Notes under the pieces: model-generated | The model's database searches: none | What the model saw: the letters and a program-made list of their open reading frames with translations, nothing else | Told to the model about the DNA's origin: nothing | Program-made: the position numbers and the translations under genes | Shown: in pieces, positions 61,701 through 64,000 of the stretch | Layout of the letters: each line of letters opens with the position of its first letter | Position numbering within the stretch: the first letter of the stretch is position 1 | Source of the DNA: Pyxicephalus adspersus | Taxonomy: Eukaryota; Chordata; Amphibia; Anura; Pyxicephalidae | Direction: 5' to 3' | Assembly (NCBI RefSeq): GCF_032062135.1 | Contig: NC_092861.1 | Location: 2,575,748-2,639,747 of the forward strand | DNA: 64,000 bases

Positions 61701-61720
61701 TGAAGACGACGCGATTGACC
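18936..61720 (-). CDS. kif13b: KIF13B, kinesin-like protein 13B (GAKIN), C-terminal half; 16 exons, 5' part outside window
   Basis: KIF13B is a plus-end-directed kinesin-3 motor that carries cargo such as Dlg-type MAGUK proteins and PIP3-containing vesicles (family knowledge). Joined exons: 61720-61574, 61212-61183, 60004-59905, 59012-58886, 56439-56384, 52958-52834, 52046-51870, 51309-51217, 50251-50099, 42929-42855, 40189-40136, 34461-34344, 33606-33476, 23987-23925, 20623-19621, 19219-18936. All introns are GT-AG, phases agree throughout, and the 2736 nt encode 911 residues plus TAA. Rough layout in this fragment: KIF1/KIF13-type tail about 1-260, GQSRRLQVEV near the start, a helical segment rich in Leu/Gln/Lys about 60-92, an RSLSSP phosphosite about 352-357, Ser/Pro-rich low-complexity sequence about 380-770, CAP-Gly about 780-848, and a basic tail ending ENRKSWAN. 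The motor and FHA domains must lie beyond 64000. Identity rests on close similarity of every exon to vertebrate KIF13B; KIF13A lacks the CAP-Gly end. Confidence 0.96.
19220..19620 (-). other. kif13b intron splitting the CAP-Gly domain
   Basis: This 401-nt GT-AG intron lies between the LDLPA and GKNDG codons. I see no repeat or other element in it. Confidence 0.95.
19621..20623 (-). CDS. kif13b: kif13b 1003-nt exon: low-complexity tail and first half of CAP-Gly
   Basis: This is the largest exon, coding for 334 residues. It starts VAHEERVLTRQPVIARSPTP, passes through the conserved SPVSEASSGYFSHSVSTATL block, then a long Ser/Thr/Pro/Asp-rich stretch with little recognisable structure, a second conserved patch (SPFRIQKVKPSELKSF), an acidic run, and finally VPEWLKEGEYVTVGTNKTGI with the first strands of the CAP-Gly fold up to LDLPA. 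It starts in phase 0 and ends in phase 1. The acceptor is ATTGCCAG and the donor CAG/GTGAGG. The middle is only weakly conserved with mammals, as expected for a disordered linker. Confidence 0.96.
21929..21983 (+). repeat. 30-bp direct duplication
   Basis: TGGGTGCAATTAACGATCCA plus TTCTG occurs twice with exact 30-bp spacing (21929-21953 and 21959-21983). The second copy abuts the hairpin at 21983. Confidence 0.9.
21983..22066. repeat. Near-perfect hairpin, 36-bp arms
   Basis: The left arm (21983-22018) begins GTCACCTACGCATACAAGTG. The right arm (22031-22066) is its reverse complement with one mismatch. The loop is 12 nt. The sequence to the right (to about 22236) ends AACGTGTGGACATAGCTTA, resembling the right end of MITE family A, so the hairpin may be the core of a related palindromic element. 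Confidence 0.9.
22067..22236 (+). mobile_element. Probable right part of a MITE family A relative
   Basis: It ends CCAACGTGTGGACATAGCTTA, similar to the family A right end (ACGTGTGTACGTAGCTTA). It also contains a small palindrome, AGCATCGTGATACGATGCT. The left end is not clear. Confidence 0.45.
23925..23987 (-). CDS. kif13b: kif13b 63-nt exon
   Basis: This 21-codon phase 0-0 exon encodes PVPRIIVQSASIDDTAFKPK plus Thr. The PVPRIxVQSAS block matches KIF13B. The acceptor is GTCTTCCAG and the donor ACG/GTAAGT. A 9.5-kb intron separates it from the preceding exon. Confidence 0.93.
24301..24420 (+). repeat. 30-bp minisatellite, four units
   Basis: Four adjacent 30-bp units start at 24301, 24331, 24361 and 24391, each resembling CATTGGCTGGCAGTGGTTAG followed by a GAGTGCTCC-type end. 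The fourth is the most diverged. A partial unit precedes the array. It is intronic to kif13b. Confidence 0.9.
24483..24535. repeat. AT-rich microsatellite
   Basis: Imperfect (TA)n with short A/T interruptions, intronic. Confidence 0.85.
24697..24780 (+). mobile_element. hAT-like fragment (CAGxxxTTCTCAAxCAGGGTTCC type)
   Basis: CAGTTTTTCTCAATCAGGG, then TTCCTCCAGAGGTTGCTAGG and GGTTCTATGAGCAAT, match the 5' end of the element at 37503. The TTCTCAACCAGGG start is typical of hAT non-autonomous ends. The 3' end is missing. Confidence 0.55.
27042..27178 (-). mobile_element. CAGTGTTC-type repeat, inverted diverged copy
   Basis: On the minus strand this reads a diverged version of the family: a GTAGGAAAAAGCTGTAGCCC start region, the paired AAAAACAGCCGGCTGGTTAC core, a GGTGGTGCCTCCAGC segment, and an end near GGAGAACCC. 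Confidence 0.5.
27700..28070. promoter_or_regulatory. Candidate conserved non-coding element
   Basis: A unique intronic block with ATCATTAATTCC, GCTAATTAAAAA, GTCTAATTATAAAG and a small palindrome AGTGTTTCTTAAACACT. No repeat similarity was noticed. Regulatory function is speculative. Confidence 0.22.
28466..28680 (+). mobile_element. Possible hAT/Charlie-like fragment
   Basis: It begins CAGCGGTCGCCAAATGGTGG and TCTGCGG, resembling the conserved left end of Charlie-type hAT elements. No right inverted repeat or target duplication was found. Confidence 0.35.
29930..30290. promoter_or_regulatory. Candidate conserved non-coding element
   Basis: A unique, mixed-composition intronic block with CTCTAATTAGGGGCC, TTATAATTAGGAAAG and CATTAACGGCTGAAG motifs. 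It is just upstream of the Tc1-derived element. The call is speculative. Confidence 0.22.
30383..31430 (-). mobile_element. Tc1-derived element with internal tandem amplification
   Basis: The left end contains ATTTATGGACACCTGACCAT then CTCAC; the right end, reverse-complemented, reads AGTTATTTCACATCTGACCA then TCTCAC. These are eroded inverted ends typical of a Tc1 family. Inside, the minus strand encodes CPTQSPDLIPTEHHWDELE, the block with the third catalytic acidic residue of Tc1 transposases. That block is repeated in tandem units starting at 30661, 30805, 30949 and 31087, with a truncated unit before them. Stops break the transposase frame and most of its N-terminal part is gone, so it is non-autonomous. 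Confidence 0.75.
30661..31086 (-). repeat. 138-144-bp tandem repeat inside the Tc1 element
   Basis: There are two units of 144 bp (30661-30804 and 30805-30948) and one of 138 bp (30949-31086), followed by a degenerate partial unit. Each starts GTCACAC(C/T)ATGTCCAT and contains GAAGACCTGGCTTACA and ATCCCAATGGTGTTC. All three lengths are multiples of three, so long open frames survive on both strands without meaning a gene. Confidence 0.92.
33476..33606 (-). CDS. kif13b: kif13b exon
   Basis: This 131-nt exon encodes QDNMASTYLTPVKSLVPQMP then KLLKSLFPQRDEK and a short polar end. The VKSxVPQMPKLLKSLFP core is diagnostic of KIF13B. It enters in phase 1 (split Gly) and ends in phase 0. The acceptor is CCTTGGCAG and the donor CAG/GTAGGT. 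Confidence 0.95.
33748..33802 (-). repeat. LINE/SINE 3' tail fragment
   Basis: A (TTA)-rich tract plus TAAACAGGATTTATATAGCG and CCAACATATTAC, the shared 3' tail, 5'-truncated almost completely. Confidence 0.7.
34344..34461 (-). CDS. kif13b: kif13b exon (Ser-rich)
   Basis: This 118-nt exon starts in phase 0 and ends in phase 1. It encodes GRWESQQDVSQSSPNSSRRG then a Ser/Pro/Arg-rich stretch ending SPSQDQ. The GRWESQQDVSQ start is a KIF13B signature and holds a second reported MARK-type serine region in mammals. The acceptor is TTCCATCAG and the donor AAG/GTAAGT. Confidence 0.95.
37503..37745 (+). mobile_element. hAT-like non-autonomous fragment
   Basis: It begins CAGTGGTTCTTAACCAGGGT then TCCTCCAGAG and a GGGGTTCCTCGAGCAATGAG block. 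Its start is the same as the fragment at 24697. The right end near GGGTTCCGCTATGGT lacks a clear inverted repeat, and a 7 of 8 match between GTGGTAAA and ATGGTAAA flanking it is too weak to call a target duplication. Confidence 0.5.
39455..39990 (-). mobile_element. 5'-truncated LINE (CR1/L2-type) 3' end
   Basis: Minus-strand translation gives FSRAAPTLWNSLPHPIRLVP followed by a short FQRALKTQRF-like end, the C-terminal signature of CR1/L2-clade reverse transcriptase ORFs. The 3' end is GTAATATGTTGGCGCTATAT plus AAATCTTG and a (TAA)-rich tail at about 39455-39475, identical in form to the tail of the local SINEs. A 40-bp internal direct duplication (starting 39905 and 39945) adds a repeated KSLHSSC in the frame. 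The motor for SINE spread may be a full-length relative elsewhere. Confidence 0.8.
40136..40189 (-). CDS. kif13b: kif13b 54-nt exon
   Basis: This 18-codon phase 0-0 exon encodes LSGSRQDLGGHQSLANNR, continuing the phosphosite region. The acceptor is CCTTCTAG and the donor CGG/GTAAGA. The LSGSRQDL block identifies it. Because it is symmetric it could be skipped without a frameshift. Confidence 0.9.
40612..40949 (-). mobile_element. tRNA-like SINE, copy 1 (full length)
   Basis: Reading the minus strand: GGCGGCATGGTGGCTTAGTG then GTTAGCAC (A-box-like), a B-box-like GGTTGGAATCT, CACTATCTGCATGGAGTTTG, and a 3' tail with GTCGGCGCTATATAAATACT and (TAA/AAT) repeats. The 3' tail is shared with the LINE at 39455. 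It lies in a kif13b intron, in the same direction as the gene. Confidence 0.82.
42855..42929 (-). CDS. kif13b: kif13b exon with 14-3-3/MARK-type phosphosite
   Basis: This 75-nt phase 0-0 exon encodes EVAVKEQLGKGKLHRRSLSS then PNVHR. The RSLSSP motif fits the mode-1 14-3-3 consensus RSxSxP. In mammalian KIF13B, Par1b/MARK phosphorylation in this region is reported to recruit 14-3-3 and regulate the motor (established knowledge); conservation of the motif here suggests the same control. The acceptor is CTTCCAG and the donor AGA/GTAAGT. Confidence 0.94.
43035..43340 (+). mobile_element. Palindromic MITE, family A copy 2
   Basis: It starts TAAAGCTACGTACACACG and ends CACGTGTGTATGCAACTTAA. The interior includes GATCCACGGACGATAAACGA, an AGAGAAGGGGGAGAG block and GGAAAGGATAGTGAAAGATC, all shared with copies at 49525 and 52474. 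Confidence 0.82.
44369..44710 (+). mobile_element. tRNA-like SINE, copy 2 (full length)
   Basis: It starts GCAGCACGGTGGCTCAGTGG then TTAGCAC (A box), has a degenerate B box (GATTGGAATCT), the GCATGGAGTTTGCAGGTTC core, and ends TAATATGTTGGCGCTCTATA then AATACGG and (TAA)n. It lies antisense to kif13b. Confidence 0.85.
44815..45118 (-). mobile_element. Tc1-like transposase fragment (second Asp block)
   Basis: Minus-strand translation at about 45075-44960 gives GKGSFLFHHDCAPVDKASSI then LTWFEE, closely matching the FLFQHDCAPVHKA block around the second catalytic Asp of Tc1 transposases. It is the same family as the element at 30383. No ends are recognisable and the frame is disrupted on both sides. 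Confidence 0.75.
45521..45521. other. Ambiguous base (N)
   Basis: This is the single unresolved base in the window; it lies in an intron. Confidence 1.
45940..46275 (+). mobile_element. tRNA-like SINE, copy 3 (full length)
   Basis: It starts GCAGGCTGATGGCTCAGTGG, with B-box-like GGTTGGAATCT, the GCATGGAGTTTGCAGGTTC core, and a tail CAGCGCTGCGTAATATGTC followed by a diverged segment and (TAA)n. Confidence 0.83.
46686..46713. repeat. (TA)n microsatellite
   Basis: A near-perfect run of 14 TA units, intronic. Confidence 0.95.
47092..47226 (+). mobile_element. CAGTGTTC/GAACACTG-ended repeat, copy 3
   Basis: It starts CAATGCTGAACCCAGAATTT, with AGAAGCTGTAGGTGG, GGGTGGTTACTGAAA and GCCGGGTGGTGCACCCAGCT blocks, and ends GGGAGAACACTG. 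GAGAG occurs at both borders, but not as a clean 8-bp duplication. Confidence 0.65.
47729..48546 (-). pseudogene. Unidentified degenerate coding sequence, probably a processed pseudogene or old element ORF
   Basis: Reading the minus strand from about 48546: an open stretch of about 95 codons including DLDTYSVAQFSMVTDKGSTF and ELKAIIHLHSSVSLWEKLNS; a frameshift near 48265-48300; then a second frame with PPVKWELNRRASAPSVLFQQ and SWDDLKIPQLNSLLAPRSSS, ending at TGA 48002. The same frame stays open for 40 codons (EYKELLTEEF, LDGLSRIDLLLQNLFPEL), meets TGA at 47879, then runs 49 codons (KKIFDLINQW, INRQQILDLLCEF) to TGA at 47729. The protein-like composition across three consecutive open stretches, and the lack of introns, argue for a pseudogene. 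I do not recognise the parent. It lies in a kif13b intron, same strand. Confidence 0.45.
49525..49829 (+). mobile_element. Palindromic MITE, family A copy 3
   Basis: It starts TAATGTTACGTATACAAG and ends AACGTGTCTACATAGCCTA, more diverged ends than in other copies. Inside are ATGGATCCATCCTGGC, a GAAGGGGAGAGAAAGC block and GGAAAGGATCGGGAAAGATC. Confidence 0.78.
50099..50251 (-). CDS. kif13b: kif13b exon (helical segment)
   Basis: This 153-nt phase 0-0 exon encodes 51 residues, including EDREALARLAANAE and SEAYIEKYLRSVLAVENIL, ending LDRLRQ. It looks strongly helical and is highly conserved in KIF13B. The acceptor is ACCCTAAG and the donor CAG/GTCAGT. Confidence 0.96.
50440..50875 (+). repeat. 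GA-rich polypurine tract with about 35-bp minisatellite
   Basis: After an A-run, a purine-rich tract of about 400 bp carries repeated AAAGGTGGAAGGAGAGAGCA then AGCGAGC units. AAAGGTGG starts lie near 50454, 50489, 50524, 50552, 50581, 50614 and 50649, giving 28-35 bp spacing. The second half decays to irregular GA repeats. It lies in a 965-nt kif13b intron, so the transcript is pyrimidine-rich here. Confidence 0.92.
51217..51309 (-). CDS. kif13b: kif13b exon
   Basis: This 93-nt phase 0-0 exon encodes 31 residues, GFAQNLLRRMSHRSNITSCG then VTVEIVSNIPE. The acceptor is TTTTTGTAG and the donor GAG/GTAAGA. The sequence matches the known KIF13B segment between the beta-rich tail and the long helical segment. 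Confidence 0.95.
51870..52046 (-). CDS. kif13b: kif13b exon (beta-rich tail region)
   Basis: This 177-nt phase 0-0 exon encodes 59 residues, starting VKVEASWDCTVHNCPQL and continuing to VYLIVRVTVQLSHPAEMQLV and LRKRICVNVYSRQ. This block is among the most conserved outside the motor in KIF13 proteins and belongs to the KIF1-like tail family (DUF3694 type, from memory). The acceptor is CCTTCAG and the donor CAG/GTGAGA. Confidence 0.96.
52474..52809 (+). mobile_element. Palindromic MITE, family A copy 4 (best preserved)
   Basis: It starts TTAAGCTGCGCACACACG and ends GCACGTGTGTACGCGGCTTTA. The interior hairpin has a left arm at 52565-52584 (GTTCATCGTCCATGGATCCG), a 6-nt loop, and a right arm at 52591-52610 with one mismatch. 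The shared GGGAAGGGGGAGAGCG and GGAAAGGACCGTGAAAGATC blocks follow. It sits 24 nt from the 5' splice site of the kif13b exon at 52834-52958. Confidence 0.85.
52834..52958 (-). CDS. kif13b: kif13b acidic exon
   Basis: This 125-nt exon encodes GDDFSSQDNLDEPEAAGWDA followed by a Glu/Asp-rich run and DLQLVKQHETE. The acceptor is TTTTGCAG. The donor is GAG/GTTTGT, the weakest 5' splice site in the gene as read here. A palindromic MITE (52474-52809) ends 24 nt inside the intron from this donor. Confidence 0.95.
53210..53486 (+). mobile_element. Palindromic MITE, family A copy 5
   Basis: It starts TAAGGCTGGGTACACACATT and ends GTGTGTGTACGCAGCCCA. The interior order is partly inverted relative to copy 4: the GGAAATGAACTTTCACGATC block comes first and the ATGGATCTGTCCTGGC block last. 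This is the same orientation of blocks as copy 1. Confidence 0.78.
53749..54022 (+). repeat. Local duplication, copy A
   Basis: This block is clearly homologous to 54820-55092: both contain GTGTCAATG.GAATTGA, AACATTGCAGGTGCATTTGA, GGGAATGCAAAAACATCT and GCACTAAAACCAAGAAC. The LINE fragment lies between the two copies. Confidence 0.85.
54023..54660 (+). mobile_element. 5'-truncated LINE (CR1/L2-type), C-terminal ORF and 3' UTR
   Basis: Plus-strand frame 54090-54458 reads MELERVQRRATKLIKGMEEL and RYEERLAELNLFSLEKRRIR, then RGDMITLYKYINGPY, and ends MWNRLPQEVVSATTIDCFKK. This is the typical C terminus of CR1/L2-type reverse transcriptase ORFs; upstream bases give RPHLEYAVQCWSPV. The catalytic FADD part is missing, so the insertion is 5'-truncated. 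A T-rich 3' UTR follows. It is antisense to kif13b. Confidence 0.88.
54820..55092 (+). repeat. Local duplication, copy B
   Basis: Homologue of 53749-54022. The sequence just before it (54715-54790, AGAATGTGGAATGCACATGG core) recurs again at 56046-56122, so at least part of the unit exists three times. Confidence 0.83.
55241..55371 (-). mobile_element. tRNA-like SINE, copy 4 (5' part only)
   Basis: On the minus strand: GGCAGCACGGTGGCTCAGTG then GTTAGAAC, a GGTTGGAATCT box and CATTATCTGCATGGAGTTTG. The 3' half with the LINE-like tail is missing or replaced. Confidence 0.75.
56384..56439 (-). CDS. kif13b: kif13b 56-nt exon
   Basis: This short exon encodes TPVSGMETHIPVIFLDLN with split codons at both ends (Trp before, Gly after). 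The acceptor is TCATTACAG and the donor ATG/GTGGGT. The VIFLDLN motif is a hallmark of this part of KIF13B and KIF13A. Its length is not a multiple of three, so skipping it would break the frame. Confidence 0.94.
57230..57560. promoter_or_regulatory. Candidate conserved non-coding element
   Basis: This unique block in a kif13b intron is less AT-rich than its surroundings and has several homeodomain-type cores (TAATTATTA, CTAATTGATT, ATAATTAATG, TTTTAATTTG, GATAATTAAC) in about 330 bp. Function is inferred from composition only. Confidence 0.25.
58886..59012 (-). CDS. kif13b: kif13b exon
   Basis: This 127-nt exon enters in phase 1 (the split codon makes Asp) and leaves with two bases of a Trp codon. 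It encodes KTEDDADREAQLLEMRLTLT, then a short stretch ending GSGIPGAPAN, well conserved in vertebrate KIF13B. The acceptor is CCTCACAG and the donor TTG/GTGAGC. Confidence 0.94.
59309..59381. repeat. Imperfect hairpin, 32-bp arms
   Basis: The left arm (59309-59340) starts TAGATGGCACTGTGTCCTCA. The right arm (59350-59381) is its reverse complement with about five mismatches, around a 9-nt loop. It may be a very small palindromic element or a hairpin RNA precursor on either strand. Confidence 0.8.
59905..60004 (-). CDS. kif13b: kif13b exon (basic helical segment)
   Basis: This 100-nt exon starts in phase 0 and ends in phase 1. It encodes DRDLDRLKRKWLNALTKRQE and on to LVSKP, a charged, probably helical segment rich in Leu, Lys and Gln. 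The acceptor is TTCTCCCAG and the donor CCAG/GTAAAC. A repeat element (60029-60133) begins only 24 nt upstream of the exon edge, so it covers the usual branch-point zone. Confidence 0.94.
60029..60133 (+). mobile_element. CAGTGTTC/GAACACTG-ended repeat, copy 4 (left-truncated)
   Basis: It contains GGCGGCAGCCCCTG, ACCCAACTCTTTAACAGCCG, GAGCCGGGTGGTGCGCCCAG and the end GCGAGAACACTG. It lies 24 nt upstream of a kif13b 3' splice site. Confidence 0.65.
61183..61212 (-). CDS. kif13b: kif13b 30-nt microexon
   Basis: This ten-codon exon (DSGEDVDSYQ) is flanked by an acceptor ending TTTACAG and a donor CAG/GTAATA. It is phase 0 on both sides, so skipping it would keep the frame. The acidic DSGEDVDSYQ block followed by DRDLDRLKRKW from the next exon matches the KIF13 family. 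The donor is weaker than its neighbours at positions +4 to +6, which together with the symmetric phase makes it a plausible alternative microexon. Confidence 0.9.
61574..61720 (-). CDS. kif13b: kif13b exon 1 of those in window (tail domain)
   Basis: This 147-nt exon has phase 0 at both ends. The acceptor reads GCGCAG before GGT and the donor CAG/GTGAGT. It encodes 49 residues starting GQSRRLQVEVRSVQDSGTLP and ending SKSQDPHQ, the conserved kinesin-3 tail segment found after the stalk. A second possible acceptor 21 nt further in (TCTTCAG before GTG GAG) keeps the same frame and would drop seven residues; the longer form is preferred because the GQSRR block is a conserved family feature. No further upstream exon was recognised between 61721 and 64000. 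Confidence 0.93.
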
Positions 61721-63572
61721 CTGCGCATGGAGAAAGATTTGTTATTTGGCATCTTAAATCAATGCAGCATTATTTATGGAACCAAGCCTGTCAATATCAA
61801 TGCCTTTGGGCCTGTGTCAATGGATTTTGTATGCATCAAAAATGTCTTTCTACTTGAGAAAGTAAATAGGAATGCAAAAAGTAGCATAAAGCAGATTGCA
61901 AAAACACGCACATTCCCAAAGTACTTAAAAATGATTTGATTTGTCATAAATTCAATGTACTCTCAATTTCGAGAAAACGACCCAAGCAGCAGTGTCAGCG
62001 GACAAGAGGATCCTCACTATTGCTGAAACTCCGTGTCTGCCTGTGCAGTCATCAGCAAGATTTCAGGGCCTCCATCTTTCAGGTACAAAAGAACTGCAGT
62101 CTAAGCACAATTCAGCAATAGATACGGTATGTGTGGTCATTTACCAGGGTGCCCAGCATGGCAGAACAAATTAACAAAGCCAAACACTATTCTTTCACTA
62201 AAACATGGCTATTGAGGTTCTGCATTGGACTGGTAAACCAGAAAGTGACCATTCAGCATGGAGTTTGTAATCCCTCAGTTTATTGTATGCCCAGATCCCA
62301 AGGGCTTTGCAAGCGTACTCTTCAAATGAACTTACAGGAACAGCAGGGTGTCCACAATAGATAATATTCTTACATGAAACGTTTTGTTAATTTTTAGATC
62401 TGTGAAGCCAGTGTTGTGATCCTGACACCCATAATGAACGCCAAAGAAATGTGTCACAGTTGCAATAAGAACACCTTACCTGCTCATTAGAAAATAAAGG
62501 AGCACAAGCACACTAATGAGTCATGTCTCTACTCTCTTATTCTCTTTGCACATGTGCATAGAAGCACAGCTGATTGGTCCCTAGAGCTGAGCATTCAGCG
62601 CTGCTACAGCAGACACAATAAAGCGAAACTAAGGCTCCACTTTTAAAAATGTTGGACAGAAAGAGACAGACAATCCTCCTTCTACAATAATCCTTCTTGC
62701 CATGCATGCATGTGCAGCGCTGATTGTCAGGATACCACCTAGCTTGTTTATGTCACCCTGGGCTTACAAATTTAAGATGGACGAAGATCCGGTCTACGAA
62801 GAGTAGCAGATAGAAGATGGTGACCCCCTGCTATAGAATATGAACAGATGAGAATATATTCTTTTGGGATTCTACACTTAAAATACATTAAATATACTAT
62901 TGCCTGCAGTCATGCTGATCCACACTTGCAGTCATGCTGATCCACACTTGCAGTCACAAGACCTCCATCAAACATTTCAGCACCTGCATTCTCTGATCAA
63001 GTAATAGATTACTGCCTCAAAAAAATGCAATCCACTAACATGGGCAAAATCCACTTCACAGACTGCACTTGTGACAAGACTGCAAAGCGATATGGCAGAA
63101 CTCATTTTCTGGAATTTAAAATGAGAAAAAGCAGAAGGTGTTTAGTGAGTACTTATTTTATATAATAACCTGGTTCAAACAATGATGCACTTCAATGCAT
63201 TTTTTGTGTTCCGGTGTTAGGTTAGCCTTTCAAAATGATAGGGCAGTGACGCGCTTTAAACACACAAGGACCTAGCGTATGATGGGTTCGTTTTAATGTG
63301 CAAAAGTGCAGTACAGGGAAGTAGGAACCCAGAGAATAGGTACAACAGGACTGAAAATTGACCATGGGGATAGTGAGAATCACTTATATTGGGTACAGCA
63401 GGTGGGCAGACCTAGGAAGTTGTAAAGGGATGATAGGAAACCATTATAATGGGCACAGGAGGTGTGCAGATATTGGAAGCCATTATAATGGGGACAGAAG
63501 GTAAGCAGACCTGGTAATTCAGTTAAGTGATGATGGCAAACCATCATAATGAGCACAGCAGCTGTGAAGACT
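61721..63572 (-). other. kif13b intron, incomplete
   Basis: No further kif13b exon was recognised upstream of 61720. The stretch holds a 22-bp tandem repeat (62906-62957) and a weak roughly 50-60-bp repetition with ATTATAATGGGCACAG motifs (about 63370-63560). The CAG/GTAAGG donor-like site at 62475 lacks a supported exon. Confidence 0.8.
62906..62957 (+). repeat. 22-bp tandem repeat
   Basis: GCAGTCATGCTGATCCACAC plus TT is repeated exactly twice, and a third unit is started. Confidence 0.92.
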
Positions 63573-63994
63573 TAAGCTACGTACACACTTCCAATTATTG
63601 TTTGTAAACGAACGACGAACGATCCTGCACGATATCTGCGAACGATCGTATAGCACCGATCCTGTACATACAGATAACGACAGGATCGTTCAAAGATATT
63701 GTACACACGTATATATATATACACACACACACATATATATACACATACACTCACATACACAATACAGCCTGTATCAATCAAATGTTCGCTCATGCTTAGA
63801 ACATGCACGATCACTGAATCATGATAGATGGTCAACGATCGTCGTCCAATCCGATCCGCCGGTCCGGTCGTTCATTTCTAACGACTATCCTCGTTCGTCG
63901 GCGTCGTTGGTTACTTTTTTTACAAACGATTTTTGGCCAATCGGTCGTTCGTTCATTTCCAACAATAAAAATTGGACGTGTGTACGCAGCTTTA
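63573..63994 (+). mobile_element. MITE with family A ends but different interior (subfamily B)
   Basis: It starts TTAAGCTACGTACACACTTC and ends GGACGTGTGTACGCAGCTTTA, matching family A ends. The interior is different: it is rich in AACGATCG/CGATCGTT-like pieces (for example GAACGACGAACGATCCTGC) and contains a (TA)n/(CA)n microsatellite (about 63706-63765). It is longer (422 bp) than family A. The match of ends suggests mobilisation by the same transposase. Confidence 0.75.
63706..63765. repeat. (TA)n/(CA)n compound microsatellite
   Basis: Alternating TA and CA runs inside the MITE subfamily B copy. Confidence 0.9.
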
Positions 63995-64000
63995 GCAACC

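Noticed and set aside
62339..62485. Extra kif13b exon upstream of 61720, ending at the donor-like sites near 62339 or 62475
   Set aside because: Neither site has an upstream open frame with an acceptor and KIF13B-like residues; the frame before 62475 has a nearby stop.

Overview
The window is vertebrate nuclear DNA, most likely from an anuran amphibian (frog). The evidence is one multi-exon gene with canonical GT-AG introns, low gene density, and many transposon remnants of the kind common in frog genomes: Tc1-like DNA transposons, hAT-like miniature elements, CR1/L2-type LINE tails, and a tRNA-like SINE that shares its 3' tail with a LINE. The assignment to frogs is inference from repeat types and protein similarity. 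There is no operon, CRISPR array or prokaryotic gene structure. One base at 45521 is an N.

The one clearly functional gene is the 3' half of KIF13B (kinesin family member 13B, also called GAKIN) on the minus strand. Sixteen coding exons were reconstructed between 61720 and 18936. They join in frame without a stop to give the last 911 residues. The segment contains the tail region found in KIF1/KIF13 kinesins, a 14-3-3-type phosphosite motif (RSLSSP), a long low-complexity Ser/Thr/Pro-rich stretch carried mostly by one 1003-nt exon, and a C-terminal CAP-Gly domain whose GKNDG motif is interrupted by the last intron. The motor, FHA and proximal stalk exons lie beyond base 64000.

Bases 1 to 18935 lie downstream of the KIF13B stop codon: first the 3' UTR (end not fixed), then repeat-rich sequence. 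This part holds decayed Tc1 transposase pieces (about 785-2030), a palindromic MITE (5056-5358), a SINE/LINE tail, a small hAT element with an intact 8-bp target duplication (13944-14108), and a possible 237-nt minus-strand exon of unknown identity (7318-7554). In mammals KIF13B is followed tail to tail by HMBOX1; no HMBOX1 coding exon was recognised here.

Bases 19220 to 64000 are KIF13B introns and exons. The introns hold further copies of the same MITE family (43035, 49525, 52474, 53210, 63573), a Tc1-derived element whose transposase 3' region is amplified as 138-144-bp tandem units (30383-31430), four tRNA-like SINEs, two LINE 3' ends, GA-rich and 30-bp minisatellites, a nearly perfect 36-bp-arm hairpin (21983-22066), several unique blocks with clustered TAAT cores that could be conserved non-coding elements, and an unidentified degenerate coding sequence (47729-48546) that looks like a pseudogene. 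I found no convincing new biological system. The best leads are the unidentified pseudogene, the in-frame tandem amplification inside the Tc1 element, the possible minus-strand exon, and two transposable elements lying 24 nt from KIF13B splice sites.
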